Shown here piece by piece: positions 36,365-44,904 of a stretch of DNA of 64,000 nt (within the stretch, counting starts at the first letter, position 1; every line of letters starts with the position of its first letter). Below the pieces are notes generated by a model. It saw nothing but the letters and a program-made list of their open reading frames with translations, ran no database searches and had not been told where the DNA came from. The stretch comes from Devosia sp. SL43 (GTDB lineage Bacteria; Pseudomonadota; Alphaproteobacteria; Rhizobiales; Devosiaceae): contig NZ_CP063401.1 in the NCBI RefSeq assembly GCF_021729885.1, positions 2,472,501 through 2,536,500 on the forward strand, given 5' to 3'. Position numbers and translations under genes: made by a program.

Positions 36365-36813
36365 CGGACGCTCCTCCCATAGTCACGATTTCACGATTTC
36401 ATGAACTGGTCGAGACGGTTTTGATGAAATGGTGACTTCCCGGTCAGGTGGGGTCGCCGGCCATTCCCCTCCCATGTGCTCCCCGAGCACCCTGCCAGCA
36501 CCCCTCAAGTGCTTGCAGTCATTCGGCATTGCATCGGGACGCTCACTGGCTCCACAGCCCAAAATCCCATCTGGCACGGCCTTTGCAATTGTGTCGACAA
36601 GCCCCGTTTGAGGAAGCGGGCGTGGGAGGACATCGACCAATCTGGTCTTCGTGACGGCCAATGCGACGGGCGGAAAACCGCTTGTTCGCCAACGCTATCG
36701 GCTTGCCTCGTGGCAGGCCTCGTCACCCCACGCCTTCTCCATCCAATGCGGCAAGCCGGCACAGGCCGGTCCGAGGAACATGGCCGCAATGGCGGCAGCA
36801 GGAGGAGCACGAC
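36365..36813 (+). promoter_or_regulatory. Sigma-54 promoter region with upstream activator repeats
   Basis: 449 gene-free bases between divergent genes. The -24/-12 element TGGCAC-N5-TTGCA at 36572-36587 is a full match to the sigma-54 consensus and points to the aldehyde dehydrogenase; a start site near 36598 would leave a leader of about 215 bases. About 140-190 bases upstream is an inverted repeat, AGTCAC-N1-ATTTC at 36381-36392 and its complement at 36426-36437. A third TCACGATTTCAT copy lies at 36391-36402, forming ATTTCAT/ATGAAAT arms with 36424-36430. These fit an upstream activator site for the XylR-type protein. Confidence 0.8.
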
Positions 36814-38286
36814 ATGAATATCCAGAGCCCCAATTTCATTGCCGTCGAGAAGTGGACCGGCAAGGCGCTGTTCAGCGACTGGCAGGCGACCGGCGCCGGC
36901 GCCATCGACGTGCGGGACCCCGCCACAGATGCGCTGCTGGCCAGCGTCGGCCTGGGCGGCCCCGCCGACATCGCCCGCGCCGCCGCAGAGGCCCGACAGG
37001 CGCAAAAGGCCTGGGCCAAGACGCTGCCCACCGCCCGCGCTGCCATCCTCAACAAGGCGGCCGACCTGCTGGTGGCCAATGGCGAGGAACTGATCGGCTG
37101 GATCATGCGCGAAAGCGGCTCGATCCATCCCAAGGCCAGCATCGAGATCGAGCATGGTGCCCTGTTCATCCGCCATGCGGCAGGCCTTGCCACGCAGCCC
37201 ACCGGCCTCGTGCTCTCCGGCTTTGACGATCGCACCAACTACGCCAAGCGCGTGCCGCATGGCGTGGTGGGCGTGATCTCGCCGTTCAACTTCCCGCTGG
37301 TGCTCTCGGTCCGCGCCATCGCGGCTGCACTGGCCTTGGGCAACGCCGTCGTCCACAAGCCCGATCCGCGTACCCCGATCAGCGGCGGCATCATCATCGC
37401 CCGCATCTTCGAGGAAGCCGGTCTGCCCAAGGGCGTGCTGCAGATCGTGCCCGGCGGCGCCGATGCCGGCGAGGCCCTCTGCACCGATCCCAACATCGCC
37501 ATGGTGTCCTTCACCGGCTCGGCCAAAGGCGGCTCAAAGGTGGGCGAGCTCTGCGGCAAGCATCTCAAGAAGGTGCAGCTCGAACTGGGCGGCAAGAATG
37601 CGCTGATCGTGCTCGACGATGCCGATCTCGATATCGCTGCCTCCAATGCCGCTTGGGGCGCCTTCCTGCATCAGGGCCAGATCTGCATGGCCACCGGCCT
37701 GATCCTCGCCCATGACTCGATCGCCGCAGCGCTGACTGAAAGGCTGGTGACCAAGGCCAGCCACTTGCCCGCCGGCGATCCGTCTTCGGGCCGTGTTGCG
37801 CTGGGTCCGATCATCTCTGACGGGCAGGTCGCGACCATCCAGGCCATCGTCGATGACGCCGTCGCCAAGGGTGCCAAGCTGCTTGCTGGCGGCACGCATA
37901 ACGGCCGCTTCTACGCCGCCACCGTGCTCGATGGCGTCAAGCCGGGCATGCGCGCCTTTGAGGAAGAAATCTTCGGGCCGGTCGCCTGTATCGTGCGCTT
38001 CGGCTCCGATGCCGAGGCGGTCGAGATCGCCAATATGTCGGACTATGGCCTCGCCGCCGGGGTGATCTCGGCCGCGTCCGGCCGCGCCCTGGCGCTGGGC
38101 GAGCAGCTCAATGTCGGCCAGCTCCATATCAACGACCAGACGGTCAATGGCGGCCCCTTCGCCCCCTTCGGCGGACGCGGCAAATCGGGCAATGGCAGCC
38201 GCATCGGCGGGCCGGCCGATATCGAGGAATTTACCCAGTGGATGTGGATCTCGGTCAAGGACCAGGCCACCGCCTACCCGTTCTGA
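36814..38286 (+). CDS. Aromatic aldehyde dehydrogenase, XylC (benzaldehyde dehydrogenase)-like
   Basis: 490 residues, NAD(P)+-dependent aldehyde dehydrogenase. Catalytic Cys291 in GQICMAT, Glu257 in LELGGKN, and VISPFNFPLVLSVRAIAAALALGNAVVHKPD. The C-terminus DIEEFTQWMWISV...YPF closely resembles XylC benzaldehyde dehydrogenases. With the adjoining coniferyl-alcohol dehydrogenase the likely substrate is coniferaldehyde (to ferulate), but vanillin or 4-hydroxybenzaldehyde are equally possible. First gene after the sigma-54 promoter; GGAGGAG precedes ATG 36814. Confidence 0.9.
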   Translation: MNIQSPNFIAVEKWTGKALFSDWQATGAGAIDVRDPATDALLASVGLGGPADIARAAAEARQAQKAWAKTLPTARAAILNKAADLLVANGEELIGWIMRESGSIHPKASIEIEHGALFIRHAAGLATQPTGLVLSGFDDRTNYAKRVPHGVVGVISPFNFPLVLSVRAIAAALALGNAVVHKPDPRTPISGGIIIARIFEEAGLPKGVLQIVPGGADAGEALCTDPNIAMVSFTGSAKGGSKVGELCGKHLKKVQLELGGKNALIVLDDADLDIAASNAAWGAFLHQGQICMATGLILAHDSIAAALTERLVTKASHLPAGDPSSGRVALGPIISDGQVATIQAIVDDAVAKGAKLLAGGTHNGRFYAATVLDGVKPGMRAFEEEIFGPVACIVRFGSDAEAVEIANMSDYGLAAGVISAASGRALALGEQLNVGQLHINDQTVNGGPFAPFGGRGKSGNGSRIGGPADIEEFTQWMWISVKDQATAYPF

Positions 38287-38311
38287 TCTTTGAATCCAAA
38301 GGAATGCTGCC

Positions 38312-39079
38312 ATGAACCTTTCAGGCAAAACCATTGTCGTGACCGGTGCCTCCTCGGGCATTGGCGGGGAAGTTGTCCGGCTCGCCCGCTTCTCGGGTGC
38401 CCGCGTCATCGGCCTCGACCGCAACGACCCGCTCATCACGCTGGATGGCTTCGTCAAGGCCGATCTGGGTGATCCCGCCAACATCGATGCGGCGATCGCC
38501 GCGCTGCCGGAGAAATTCGACGGGCTGGTCAACGCCGCCGGCGTTCCCGGCACTTCCCCCCGTGACCTGGTCGGGCGGGTGAACTATCTCGGCCTGCGTC
38601 ACCTGACGGAGGGCGTGGTCAAACGGCTGAAACCCGGCGCGTCGATCGTCAACTTCGCCTCCGTGCTGGGCGGCGAGTGGCAGCAGCGGCTGGCCCTGCA
38701 CAAGGCGCTGGCTGATGTCGATGGCTTCGCCCAAGGCGAAGCGTGGCTGGCGGCCAACCCCGTGCCACAAGACACCTGCTACCAGTATTTCAAGGAAGCC
38801 CTGATCGTCTGGACCTTTGCCCGCGCCCAGGAGTGGTTCCTGAAATCCGACATCCGCATGAACTGCGTCGCGCCCGGCCCGGTCTTCACCCCCATCCTGG
38901 GCGACTTCGTCACCATGCTGGGCCAAGAGCGCGTCGCCAACGATGCGCCGCGCATGAAGCGACCCGGCTTCGGGGACGAGATCGCGCCGCCCGTGACCTT
39001 CCTGCTTTCGGATGCCGCCCGCTGGATCAACGGGATCAACCTGCCCATCGATGGCGGGCTGGCATCGACCTACATCTGA
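38312..39079 (+). CDS. Coniferyl-alcohol dehydrogenase (CalA-type SDR)
   Basis: 255-residue classical SDR. NAD-binding VVTGASSGIGGE, catalytic Ser at about 117, Tyr157 and Lys161 (CYQYFKEAL), and the family-specific stretches VNAAGVPGTSPRDLV, NYLGLRHLTE, RMNCVAPGPVFTPILGDFVTMLGQERV and WINGINLPIDGGLASTYI. These match the coniferyl-alcohol dehydrogenase group (CalA of Pseudomonas HR199) rather than generic steroid dehydrogenases. Oxidises coniferyl alcohol to coniferaldehyde for the preceding enzyme; 25-base gap implies one transcript. Confidence 0.88.
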   Translation: MNLSGKTIVVTGASSGIGGEVVRLARFSGARVIGLDRNDPLITLDGFVKADLGDPANIDAAIAALPEKFDGLVNAAGVPGTSPRDLVGRVNYLGLRHLTEGVVKRLKPGASIVNFASVLGGEWQQRLALHKALADVDGFAQGEAWLAANPVPQDTCYQYFKEALIVWTFARAQEWFLKSDIRMNCVAPGPVFTPILGDFVTMLGQERVANDAPRMKRPGFGDEIAPPVTFLLSDAARWINGINLPIDGGLASTYI

Positions 39080-39089
39080 GGGGACCACC

Positions 39090-39977
39090 ATGTCCAAGCA
39101 ACAGCTCGACTTCATTCTCAAGCTCAGCGCCGAAAATCCGCCACCGGCCAACGCCACGCCCCCGCAACTGCGCGAGTGGTTCGAAGCGATCAACGCCCAG
39201 ACGCCGATCGCCGAAGGCGCCATGATCGAGACGATTTCGGTGGGACCCTGCTCGGCCGAGCTGATCCGACTGCCCGGCGGCGACGAGAGCCGGCTGGTGA
39301 TCTACTATCACGGTGGCGGCTTCCTCTTCGGCTCGCCCCGTTCGCACCGCACCATCGCGACCCACCTCGCCAAGGCGAGCGGCGCCACTGTGCTGAGTGT
39401 CGACTACAGGCTGGCGCCCGAACATCCGGCGCCGACCGCGCATGACGACAGCCTGGCGGCATATCGCTGGGCGCTCGATGCCGGCTATGCGCCCGGTCGC
39501 ATCTCACTGACAGGCGACTCGGCCGGCGGCAACCTGGCGCTGGCGACGGCGGTGCGTGCCCGCGATGCCGGCCTGGCTTTGCCATCGAGCATCGCCCTGA
39601 TGTCCCCGGCCCTTGATCTGGCGGGCGATCTGGCCTCGCACACCACCAATGCCGACGCGCCGCTGGTGAACCGGCCATTGGCCGACCTGTTCACCGCTGC
39701 CTATGTGGGGCCTGGCGATCCGCGCTCGCCTTCGGTCACTCCGCTCAGTTCCAACCTCGCCAACTTGCCACCGGTACTCGTGCATGTCGGCACTTGGGAA
39801 TTGCTGTTCGACGACAGCGTCACTGTGGTCGAGCGCATCAAGGCCTCCGGTGGCCGCGCCGAACTCAAGGTCTGGGAGGGCATGTGCCACTCCTGGCAGC
39901 TCTTCGCACCCATGCTGGAAGAAGGCATGGCCTCGATCAATGAGGCGGGGGCCTTCGTCCGGCGGCACGCCGCCTGA
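39090..39977 (+). CDS. Alpha/beta hydrolase, HSL-family esterase
   Basis: 295 residues. HGGG oxyanion motif (YYHGGGFLFGSP, about 73-84), nucleophile elbow GDSAGGN (about 148), Asp in GTWELLFDD, and His in CHSW. Hormone-sensitive-lipase-type carboxylesterase. In this operon it may free aromatic alcohols or acids from esters (for example coniferyl esters or alkyl ferulates); this is inference from position. ATG 39090 lies 10 bases after the SDR stop. Confidence 0.85.
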   Translation: MSKQQLDFILKLSAENPPPANATPPQLREWFEAINAQTPIAEGAMIETISVGPCSAELIRLPGGDESRLVIYYHGGGFLFGSPRSHRTIATHLAKASGATVLSVDYRLAPEHPAPTAHDDSLAAYRWALDAGYAPGRISLTGDSAGGNLALATAVRARDAGLALPSSIALMSPALDLAGDLASHTTNADAPLVNRPLADLFTAAYVGPGDPRSPSVTPLSSNLANLPPVLVHVGTWELLFDDSVTVVERIKASGGRAELKVWEGMCHSWQLFAPMLEEGMASINEAGAFVRRHAA

Positions 39978-40050
39978 CCAACATCTTTTACTGACGCGGT
40001 TCGGTTGGGAGGCCGGTCCGCACCACGCTCAAAAATCCAGGGAGGAAACC

Positions 40051-41382
40051 ATGAGCATCTACAAGACCCTTAGCAGCAGGGGTGTCACCCGGCGCAGCTT
40101 CATCAAGACGGCTGGCGCCGTCGCGGGCGGCGCTGCAGCGGCGCTGACGCTGCCCGCCAGCGTCCGTTCGGCCTTCGCCCAGGGCGACGAGGTCATCCGC
40201 GTCGGCTTTATCGGGCCGCGCTCCGGCCCGCTCGGGGTGTTCGGCGAAGGCGACCCCTTCCTAATCGAGCAGTTCAACCGCAATATGGCCGATGGCGTCC
40301 AGGTCGGTGACAAGCGCTACGGCATCCAGCTCGTGCTGGCCGATACCCAGTCCGACCCGGTGCGGGCCAGCCAGGTCGCCAAGGACCTGATCAATGGCGA
40401 AGCCATCGACCTGATGCTGGCGTCCGCGACGCCCGAAACTGTCAATCCGGTGGCCGATGCCTGCGAGGCCGCCGGCGTGCCCTGCCTCACAACCACCGCG
40501 CCCTGGGAGGCGTTCTACTTCGGTCGCGGCGCCAAGCCGGGCGAGCCATCGCCGTTCAAGTGGACCTACCACTTCTGCTTCGGCGTGGGCAATTTTGCCA
40601 AGCTCTATGCCGACCAGTGGAGCAAGATCGAAACCAACAAGAAGGTCGGCGTGTTGCTGCCCAACGATGCCGATGGCGGCGCCATCCGTGGCCTGCTGCT
40701 GCCGGAACTGGAAAAGGCGGGCTTCACCATCGTCGATCCCGGTCCGTATGAGAATGGCACGGCGGACTTCTCCACCCAGATCAACCTGTTCCGCGACGAA
40801 GGCTGCGAGATCTTCAACACCTTCCCGTTCCCGCCCGACTTTCCGGTATTCTGGCGGCAGGCGGCGCAGAAGGGGCTCGCCCAGCAGATCAAGATCTGCC
40901 AGCTCGCCAAGGCCGGGTTGTTCCCCGCCGAACTCGAAGCCATGGGGTCGCTGGGCTACGGCCTCCATGCCGGTGCCTATTGGCACAAGCACTTCCCCTT
41001 CAGCTCGCCCTCGACGGGCCTAACCAGCCGGGTGATCGCCGAGGGCTACGAAGCCATGGTGGGCAAGCAGTGGAACCAACAAGTGGGCGCCAATGCGTCT
41101 TTGCTTGATGCCGCCGTGGCCGCACTCGCCAGCTCGGGCAACCCCAAGGACAAGGCCTCGCTGGCACAAGCTCTCTCGGTACTGAAAGCCGAGACTGCCG
41201 TTGGCCTCGTCGATTTCACTACAGGCCCGGTGCCCAATTGCGCCACGACAGGCGTTGTGGGCGTGCAGTGGGTCAAGGCGACAGAGGGTCCATGGGAGTT
41301 CGATCTGCCCATCGTCTCCAATGCCGACCATCCGTTCGTGCCGTTGACCGGTGAAATGACCGCTTACACGGTGCAGGGCTGA
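40051..41382 (+). CDS. Liv-type ABC transporter, periplasmic substrate-binding protein
   Basis: 443 residues. The N-terminus has a twin-arginine signal (TRRSFIK followed by a hydrophobic stretch and ending SAFAQG), so it is probably exported folded by Tat. The mature part is type I periplasmic binding fold (VIRVGFIGPRSGPLGVFGEGDPF; LVLADTQSDPVRASQVAKDLI), the branched-chain amino-acid class that also includes aromatic-acid binders such as CouP of Rhodopseudomonas. With four downstream genes it forms a complete importer, likely for hydroxycinnamates or other aromatics. Confidence 0.88.
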   Translation: MSIYKTLSSRGVTRRSFIKTAGAVAGGAAAALTLPASVRSAFAQGDEVIRVGFIGPRSGPLGVFGEGDPFLIEQFNRNMADGVQVGDKRYGIQLVLADTQSDPVRASQVAKDLINGEAIDLMLASATPETVNPVADACEAAGVPCLTTTAPWEAFYFGRGAKPGEPSPFKWTYHFCFGVGNFAKLYADQWSKIETNKKVGVLLPNDADGGAIRGLLLPELEKAGFTIVDPGPYENGTADFSTQINLFRDEGCEIFNTFPFPPDFPVFWRQAAQKGLAQQIKICQLAKAGLFPAELEAMGSLGYGLHAGAYWHKHFPFSSPSTGLTSRVIAEGYEAMVGKQWNQQVGANASLLDAAVAALASSGNPKDKASLAQALSVLKAETAVGLVDFTTGPVPNCATTGVVGVQWVKATEGPWEFDLPIVSNADHPFVPLTGEMTAYTVQG

Positions 41383-41385
41383 ACC

Positions 41386-42129
41386 ATGGCGGAAGCACCG
41401 ACAATCGCCCAGCCCATGCTTGAGGCCTTCCGGATCGACAAGAGCTTTGGCGCCTTCAAGGTGCTTAATGCGGTCGATTTCGCGGTCGCCCCCGGCGAGG
41501 CGGTGGGCATTGTCGGTCCCAATGGCGCAGGCAAGACCACACTGTTCGGGGTATTGGCGGGGGCGCTCCTACCCTCTGCCGGAACAGTGCGGTTTGCCGG
41601 CGCCGACCTGACCGGCACCGGCGCCGCAGCCCGGTGCCGGTCGGGTATAGCCCGCACCCATCAGGTGCCACGCCCCTTTCTGGGCATGTCGGTGTTCGAA
41701 AATACACTGACGGCGGCGCAATTCGGCGCCGGCCTCACTGGCAGCGCGGCCGAGGATTGTGCTGCCGAGGCGCTGGAGCGGACGGCCTTGCTGCACCATG
41801 CCAACCGGCCGGCTGCGGCCTTGGGCCTGCTCGACCGCAAGCGCCTGGAACTGGCGCGGGCGCTGGCGACCCGACCCAGGGTGATCCTCCTCGACGAGAT
41901 CGGCGGCGGGCTGACCGAGGCCGAACTCAATCTACTGGTCGCATTGATAAGCCAGCTCAAGGCCGATGGCCTGACCATCGTCTGGATCGAGCACATCCTG
42001 CATGCGCTGCTCAAGGTGATCGACCGGCTGGTCTGCATGAGCGCCGGCGCCGTCATCGCCGAGGGACGCCCCGAAGCGGTCATGGCCGACCCCGAAGTGC
42101 GGCGAGCCTATCTGGGAGGGGGGGCATGA
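41386..42129 (+). CDS. Liv-type ABC transporter ATPase (LivG-like)
   Basis: 247 residues. Walker A GPNGAGKTT (about 45), Walker B RVILLDEIGGGLTEAE (about 165). The ABC signature normally reading LSGGQ is replaced by AALGLLDRKRLELARAL, a degenerate form seen in some members of this LivG subgroup. ATG 41386 follows the binding-protein stop by 3 bases. Pairs with the next ATPase, which has the normal signature. Confidence 0.88.
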   Translation: MAEAPTIAQPMLEAFRIDKSFGAFKVLNAVDFAVAPGEAVGIVGPNGAGKTTLFGVLAGALLPSAGTVRFAGADLTGTGAAARCRSGIARTHQVPRPFLGMSVFENTLTAAQFGAGLTGSAAEDCAAEALERTALLHHANRPAAALGLLDRKRLELARALATRPRVILLDEIGGGLTEAELNLLVALISQLKADGLTIVWIEHILHALLKVIDRLVCMSAGAVIAEGRPEAVMADPEVRRAYLGGGA

Positions 42130-42851
42130 CGATGTTGGCGGTCAACAACCTGATTGCCGGGCACGGCCTGCTGACGGCGGTGCGCGATGTCTCCTTCGAT
42201 GTCGAAGCCGGGGAGGTGCTCGGCGTCATCGGCGCCAACGGCGCGGGCAAGACCACGCTGTTCCGAACCTTGGCCGGGGTACACTCCGCCAATTCTGGCA
42301 GCATTGCGCTTGATGGCGTTGATGTTACCGCTCTTTCGGCATCTCGCCGCGTGGCTGGCGGCATTGCCATGGTGCCCGAGGGGCGGCGGTTGTTCGTCGA
42401 CATGACCGTGCGGGAAAACCTGCAGGTGGCCGGCGAAAACGGCCGTTCGGGCGCCTGGACGCTATCGACCGTATTGGCGGCACTACCCGTGCTGACGTCG
42501 TTGCTCAACGTCGTGACCGGCGGACTCTCGGGTGGCCAGCGGCAAGCTGTGGCCATCGGGCGGGCGCTGATGAGCAATCCCAAGGTTTTGCTGCTCGACG
42601 AGGTGTCGCTGGGTCTGTCGCCCGTGGCCATCGAAGGGCTCTACGAGCAACTGGCTGGGCTCAAGGGCCGCGGCGATACGGCGATGATCGTGGTGGAACA
42701 GGATCTCGATCGCGCCATGGCCTTTTCCGATCGGGTGATCTGCATGCTCGAGGGGCGCATCGCGCTCGAGGGCAGACCGCGCGTGCTCGGCAAGCCGGCA
42801 ATTACCGAAGCCTATTTCGGCTTGACGCACCCGGAGAGCACCCATGCTTGA
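42126..42851 (+). CDS. Liv-type ABC transporter ATPase (LivF-like)
   Basis: 241 residues. Walker A GANGAGKTT, canonical signature GGLSGGQRQAVAIGRAL, Walker B KVLLLDEVSLGLSP, and MVPEGRRLF typical of LivF. Start ATG 42126 overlaps the LivG stop (ATGA). The pair would supply one canonical and one degenerate ATP site to the importer. Confidence 0.9.
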   Translation: MTMLAVNNLIAGHGLLTAVRDVSFDVEAGEVLGVIGANGAGKTTLFRTLAGVHSANSGSIALDGVDVTALSASRRVAGGIAMVPEGRRLFVDMTVRENLQVAGENGRSGAWTLSTVLAALPVLTSLLNVVTGGLSGGQRQAVAIGRALMSNPKVLLLDEVSLGLSPVAIEGLYEQLAGLKGRGDTAMIVVEQDLDRAMAFSDRVICMLEGRIALEGRPRVLGKPAITEAYFGLTHPESTHA

Positions 42852-43794
42852 TGCATTGATCCAGGGCATTCTACTCGGCGGCTACTATGCCATCCTCGCT
42901 GCGGGCCTGTCGCTGATGTTCGGCGTCGTCCGCTTCATCAACCTAGCGCATGGCGACCTCGCCATTTTCGGCGCCTATCTGGTGCTGTTCGCCGTGGAAG
43001 TGCTGGGGCTCTCGCCCTGGGTTGCAGTGGCGGCCATTGTGCCGGTCATGGCGCTGCTCGGCTGGGTGCTGCAGGCGACGCTGTTTGCCCGCACCGTCAA
43101 GGGTGGCTTTCTTTTGCCGCTGCTGACCACCTTCGGTCTCGGTGCCGTGCTGCAGAACGGCATGTTCGGCCTCTTCGGCTCTGATACCGAATCGCTCGGC
43201 AACCACATCGGCAACCTCTCCTGGGCCAGTTGGCAGCTGCCGTTCGGCATCAGCGTCGGTCAACTGCCCGTCATCACCTTTGCCGTGGCAGTCGCGGTTC
43301 TGGGTTCACTGCAACTGGTGCTGAGCTTCACCAAACTCGGCCGCGCCATCAGGGCCACCGCGAGCGATCCGGAGGCGGCAGAGCTCAGTGGCATCGATGC
43401 ACGCGCCGTGCATCGCGCAGCAGCCGCGATTGCCGTGGCACTGGCCGGGCTTGCTGGCGCCTTCCTCGCCATGCGGGCGCTGATCAATCCCTATGCCGGC
43501 CCGACCCAATTGATCTTTGCCTTCGAGGCGGTGGTGATCGGCGGCATCGGCTCGCTCTGGGGCACGCTGATCGGCGGCATCGTCCTGGGCGTGGCACAGA
43601 GCTTCGGTGCGACGATTTCGGCGCAAGGCTTCCAGCTAGCTGGACATCTGGTGTTCCTCGGCGTGTTGGGCGCACGGCTCTACCTCGCACACAGCCGCGA
43701 GATGGGTGGCTGGCGCGGCGCCCTGCGCCTGCCCGCCCCACCGCCAAAACCCGTCACGCAGCTAACCCAAACAACCAGCGAGGGCAGGTCATGA
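42844..43794 (+). CDS. Liv-type ABC transporter permease (LivH-like)
   Basis: 316 residues, about eight hydrophobic segments. LDALIQGILLGGYYAILAAGLSLMFGVVRFINLAHGDLAIFGAY is the LivH N-terminus; the cytoplasmic ATPase-contact loop reads TKLGRAIRATASDPEAAELSGID; then AFEAVVIGGIGSLWGTLIGGIVLG. Overlaps the ATPase gene by 8 bases and LivM by 4. Confidence 0.93.
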   Translation: MLDALIQGILLGGYYAILAAGLSLMFGVVRFINLAHGDLAIFGAYLVLFAVEVLGLSPWVAVAAIVPVMALLGWVLQATLFARTVKGGFLLPLLTTFGLGAVLQNGMFGLFGSDTESLGNHIGNLSWASWQLPFGISVGQLPVITFAVAVAVLGSLQLVLSFTKLGRAIRATASDPEAAELSGIDARAVHRAAAAIAVALAGLAGAFLAMRALINPYAGPTQLIFAFEAVVIGGIGSLWGTLIGGIVLGVAQSFGATISAQGFQLAGHLVFLGVLGARLYLAHSREMGGWRGALRLPAPPPKPVTQLTQTTSEGRS

Positions 43795-44795
43795 CCACCT
43801 ATGGCGTTGAACGCTGGACCCGATCAGGGCGGCTGACTGTCGGCGCCGCCGCCGCCGTGCTTGTGGTGCTGGCGCTGCTGCCCACTTTGGCCAGCGGACT
43901 GGTGATCGACAAACTCACCACCCTGTTCATCTACATCCTGCTCGCGGTGATGTGGAACCTGCTCGCCGGTTACGCCGGGCTGGTGTCGGTGGGCCAGCAG
44001 GCCTTCTTCGGCGTCGGCGGCTATCTGGCGCTGCGCCTCGTCGATGCGGGGATGACGCCCTATCTGGCGCTGGTCATCGGCGCGGTGGGCGCCGGCCTCG
44101 TCGCCATCCCGATCTCCACTTTCGCCCTGCGCCTCAAGGGCGGGGAATTCGCCATCGGCATGTGGGTCATCGCAGAGGTGCTGCGCATCGTGGTGATGTT
44201 CGATCCGCTGGTGCAGGGGGAAACCGGCACCTCGCTGCTCGCCCTCAACGCCTTCGACCCCGAACTGCGGCGCAATCTCACCTATTGGCTGGGACTGGGC
44301 AGCATGGCCCTCATGCTCTCGGCCACCCTGTGGCTGCTGCGCAGCCGGATCGGCGCTGCTGCCCAAGCTATCCGCGACGACGAGGAGGCCGCTGCCTCCA
44401 TCGGCATCGACGTGATGCGGATCAAGCAGATCATCTTTGTTCTGGCCGCTTTCGGCTGCGCGCTCGCCGGCGCCATCTGGCTGGCCAGCGCCATCACCTT
44501 CCTGCCACGCACCAATTTCGGCGTGCAGTGGACTGTGTTCATGCTGTTCATGGTGCTGGTGGGCGGCCTCAAGACCTTCGAAGGCCCGATCATCGGCGCC
44601 GTCATCTTCTTCCTCTTGCAGGAAATCTTCGGTGATCTCGGCGTCTGGTATCTCACCGGCCTGGGCGTCATCGCCGTGGGCTTTGCCCTCTACCTGCCAG
44701 ACGGGCTGTGGGGCACCTGGCGCCAGCGCACAGGCATCGACCTGCTGTCGGGCGGCGTCATGCTCAAGCAACCGACCAAGGCGCCGCTCCCCTGA
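43791..44795 (+). CDS. Liv-type ABC transporter permease (LivM-like)
   Basis: 334 residues, about nine hydrophobic segments. ILLAVMWNLLAGYAGLVSVGQQAFFGVGGYLALRL and RIGAAAQAIRDDEEAAASIGIDVMRIK (coupling loop) are LivM marks. Last gene of the transport unit; the sigma-54 operon probably ends here because a hairpin follows within 10 bases of the stop. Confidence 0.93.
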   Translation: MTTYGVERWTRSGRLTVGAAAAVLVVLALLPTLASGLVIDKLTTLFIYILLAVMWNLLAGYAGLVSVGQQAFFGVGGYLALRLVDAGMTPYLALVIGAVGAGLVAIPISTFALRLKGGEFAIGMWVIAEVLRIVVMFDPLVQGETGTSLLALNAFDPELRRNLTYWLGLGSMALMLSATLWLLRSRIGAAAQAIRDDEEAAASIGIDVMRIKQIIFVLAAFGCALAGAIWLASAITFLPRTNFGVQWTVFMLFMVLVGGLKTFEGPIIGAVIFFLLQEIFGDLGVWYLTGLGVIAVGFALYLPDGLWGTWRQRTGIDLLSGGVMLKQPTKAPLP

Positions 44796-44803
44796 TCTCA
44801 AGA

Positions 44804-44835
44804 CGCGAGCCTGCGACCATGGTCGCACAGGCTTG
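44804..44835 (+). terminator. Hairpin after the ABC transporter operon
   Basis: GCgAGCCTGcGACC pairs with GGTCGCacAGGCTTGC around an AT loop, followed by TCTT. A plausible factor-independent end for the sigma-54 operon before the van promoter. Confidence 0.6.
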
Positions 44836-44846
44836 CTCTTGAAAAA

Positions 44847-44854
44847 TGTATACA
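44847..44854. promoter_or_regulatory. Candidate VanR operator before vanA
   Basis: TGTATACA, a perfect 8-bp palindrome (extended ATGTATACAA), sits 51 bases before vanA and is surrounded by AT-rich sequence. FadR-type GntR proteins bind short palindromes like this. A related half (TTTGTATAAC) occurs at 50775-50784 before the TRAP genes. Confidence 0.4.
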
Positions 44855-44904
44855 ACTGGTATTTGATTGTGCGCGAGATTGCTCGCAGGGAGAGGAGCCC
44901 AGTG

